A stretch of 7,276 nt of DNA from contig DJUV01000026.1 in assembly GCA_002440625.1 (NCBI GenBank), positions 1 through 7,276 on the forward strand. Direction: 5' to 3'. This stretch comes from Rhodobacteraceae bacterium UBA6273 (GTDB taxonomy: Bacteria > Pseudomonadota > Alphaproteobacteria > Rhodobacterales > Rhodobacteraceae). Below, piece by piece: positions 5,536-7,276 of the stretch. The number at the start of each line of letters is the position of its first letter. Position 1 is the first letter of the stretch. The notes under the pieces are model-generated. The model was not told the origin of the DNA. It searched no databases and was given only the letters and a program-made list of their open reading frames with translations. The position numbers and the translations under genes are program-made.

Positions 5536-7276
5536 TGACGACCATCCTCGCAAAAGGCCCCGGCCCGAACTGGTCGGACAACTGGGCAATGTGAATTTCA
5601 AAGCTCGGCCATACCGCGTCGGCGGCCATCTGCGCCACCGGATAGACCCAGCGCGGCTGACTCACTACGGTTTCGCGGCGCATCGTGCTGCCAGAGACAA
5701 CGCGAACCTGATAGGCCTCGAACGCTTCGCCGAGCGGCACGTCCAGCCCCGACCAACTGTCACCGCCGATCCGCGTCCGCCGTATCCACGAGGTCGAAAG
5801 ATCGCCGCCAGCCAGACGCACCGACTTCAGATGAACCGGCGCATAGGGCCTGAGGCCAATCCCCGCGAACGCCTCCACCAAGTGAGCGTAGGACGGATCG
5901 TCGTAACCCCGCCGCGACGGACCGATACGGAAATGCCGCGCAAGGTCGCGGGCATTTGCCGCAAGCGCGATCTGCGTTGGCGCCCCGTTCATCAGGACGA
6001 CATTGCTCCCGACCGGCCAGCCAGCGGCCCCTGCCGCTTCGGTTCCGGTCTGCCCTCGCAAGAGATGCGAGAGCTCATAGGTGTCAGGTGCGACAAGCTC
6101 GGCATTGGCGAACTGGAACAACTCCCACCCGCCCGACGACCCGTCGCCAACCGCCATCAGGTTGGCACCGTTCAGGAGCTGGGTAGCCCCCACCGAACTT
6201 AGCGACACGCCGCTGATCTTCACCCTGACTGGCTGCGACCGATCCCATACACCACCCGTCGCCGGGGCCATCAGGCTCTCGGTCTGCCCGATCACCGCCT
6301 GACTGGAGATCAGCCGGTTGAGCGTATAGCCCGCGTCTTGGTCAGAACTGAACACCGCGACCGACCCCGGCCAGGGCTGCGCGGCGATGGCCAGGTGCGG
6401 CGCTTGCGGCACCTCTTCCCCTGTCATCAGCGGCAGGTCGAGAAACAGCGCGGCCACAGGTGTCGGCGCTACGAAGGTTCGCGCAGCCACCGCCACCTCT
6501 GCCTCGTCTGAGGGCACGTAGACGGCAGGCTCCACCCGCACCGCCTCAAGCCCGATCGCGCCGGCCTGTTCGGCCCGGTCGATCCGGTAGAGCTTCGGCA
6601 CGCCCGCGCCGATTGCCACCACGTCGCCCACGCCGATATCGCCGAGCGACGGCGGCAGCGCGAACCGGGCACCATCCCGTGCCACCCGCGTCTCGGTCAG
6701 CCAGCGCTCGGCAATCCGCTGGGCCTCGGCCTGCGTCAGCGATAGCGCAAACTCCGATTGCGAGACCGCTTGCAGGTCGCCCGCTGGATGCACGGCCTCC
6801 ACGGTGCGGGCCTCATAGTCGCCTTCGGCCTCGACGTAACTCACCCGCACCCTGCCGACACTGTCCGCATCCGTTGCACGCGTAGTCTCGATCCAGCCGT
6901 CCGTCTCGCTCCCGACCGCGAGGTCGTCCTGCACGATCCCCGCATTCGCAACACCGTCGCGCATCCGAAAGCGCAGGGCGCCATCGCGTTCCAAGGCATC
7001 GAAACCGTAGCTCAGCATCAACGGCTGCAACGCGCTGCGACCGCTCCCCGTCTCCTGGACGCTGTACCCGCGCACGATCCCGAAAAGCCCCGCCACGTCC
7101 ACGCCCGGCAAACCCGATCCGGCACAGATCTCGGCCACGACATTGGCCAAGGGCTGCGCCGTCGTGCGGCCGTTCAGCCAATGGCCCCGCGCATAGTTCG
7201 CCCCATCCGCCCAGAGATCGCGGTTATTGGGGAACTGCGGGAAGGGCCGCGCGTCCCAGGCCCAGACATGGGCGCG
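5528..7276 (-). CDS. GTA/phage tail baseplate protein (gp15, Rcc01698-like), C-terminal part; N-terminus beyond window
   Basis: The frame is open to the right edge, so 582 C-terminal residues are visible. The TTG at 7150 is not a start, because the codons before it (ARGHWLNGRTTAQP) fit the family. Members are about 1300 residues and carry an upstream glycosidase-like TIM-barrel (GTA_TIM). In the fragment, residues 1-45 with VWAWDARPFPQFP are the link after that barrel. About 50-250 are a Phage-tail_3/hub-like region, and the last ~330 are the Rcc01698-type C-terminal domain. That domain has LSHLLRGQTGTE at 402-413 and WIRRTRIGGDSW at 497-508, the latter opening a fibronectin-like beta module. 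In the R. capsulatus GTA this 'megatron' protein caps the baseplate and is linked to host contact. The DUF2793 gene follows with overlap. A prophage homologue is possible; cysE next door favours GTA. Confidence 0.9.
   Translation of the reverse strand, partial: RAHVWAWDARPFPQFPNNRDLWADGANYARGHWLNGRTTAQPLANVVAEICAGSGLPGVDVAGLFGIVRGYSVQETGSGRSALQPLMLSYGFDALERDGALRFRMRDGVANAGIVQDDLAVGSETDGWIETTRATDADSVGRVRVSYVEAEGDYEARTVEAVHPAGDLQAVSQSEFALSLTQAEAQRIAERWLTETRVARDGARFALPPSLGDIGVGDVVAIGAGVPKLYRIDRAEQAGAIGLEAVRVEPAVYVPSDEAEVAVAARTFVAPTPVAALFLDLPLMTGEEVPQAPHLAIAAQPWPGSVAVFSSDQDAGYTLNRLISSQAVIGQTESLMAPATGGVWDRSQPVRVKISGVSLSSVGATQLLNGANLMAVGDGSSGGWELFQFANAELVAPDTYELSHLLRGQTGTEAAGAAGWPVGSNVVLMNGAPTQIALAANARDLARHFRIGPSRRGYDDPSYAHLVEAFAGIGLRPYAPVHLKSVRLAGGDLSTSWIRRTRIGGDSWSGLDVPLGEAFEAYQVRVVSGSTMRRETVVSQPRWVYPVAQMAADAVWPSFEIHIAQLSDQFGPGPFARMVVNV

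Noticed and set aside
4675..5538. 287-residue plus-strand open frame opposite the DUF2793 gene
   Set aside because: Its composition (R, P, H rich) is typical of an antisense shadow, and the minus-strand frame matches DUF2793.
5591..6202. 203-residue plus-strand open frame opposite the tail gene
   Set aside because: Antisense shadow of the Rcc01698-like C-terminal domain.
7148..7150. TTG at 7150 as the start of the tail protein
   Set aside because: The frame continues upstream with family-like residues to the window edge, so this is an internal Leu codon of a larger protein.

Overview
The window looks like a chromosomal segment of a GC-rich alphaproteobacterium, most likely of the Rhodobacterales (Rhodobacter/Paracoccus relatives). 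Three things point there: a pdhA-pdhB-pdhC operon whose E1-beta subunit carries its own N-terminal lipoyl domain, a serine acetyltransferase gene, and the distal end of a gene cluster that resembles the Rhodobacter-type gene transfer agent (GTA). The assignment rests on protein motifs and gene order read by eye; no database search was run.

Left half, plus strand (1-3568): three tightly packed genes encode the pyruvate dehydrogenase complex. They are E1-alpha (5' end cut off by the window), lipoyl-E1-beta, and the dihydrolipoamide acetyltransferase E2. The gaps are 14 and 12 nt, so this is one operon whose promoter lies outside the window. Together the products decarboxylate pyruvate on ThDP and pass the acetyl group through lipoyl arms to CoA. 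No E3 (lipoamide dehydrogenase) gene is present; a hairpin terminator directly follows pdhC. The first ~282 bp of pdhB and pdhC are near-duplicates of each other (about 89% nucleotide identity by hand count).

Centre (about 3588-3616): a GC-rich hairpin with T-runs on both sides sits between convergent pdhC and cysE and probably terminates transcription from both directions.

Right half, minus strand (3638-7276): read in the transcription direction, from the right edge leftwards, the genes are as follows. First comes the C-terminal part of a very large GTA/phage tail baseplate protein (gp15, Rcc01698-like), running off the window. Next is a DUF2793 tail-fibre-like protein overlapping it by 8 nt. 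Then comes a 97-residue conserved small protein starting 3 nt after the DUF2793 stop. Last, after an 80-nt gap, is cysE. The gap holds a strong ribosome binding site and a short perfect inverted repeat, so cysE may have its own control. The first three genes are probably co-transcribed with the rest of a GTA or prophage tail module beyond the right edge. cysE is a housekeeping cysteine-biosynthesis gene marking its border.

No tRNA, rRNA, CRISPR, insertion sequence or attachment site was seen, and no gene-free stretch exceeds 300 bases. I do not see an undescribed system. The most notable items are the GTA border, the paired lipoyl domains, and the small gene between the tail genes and cysE.
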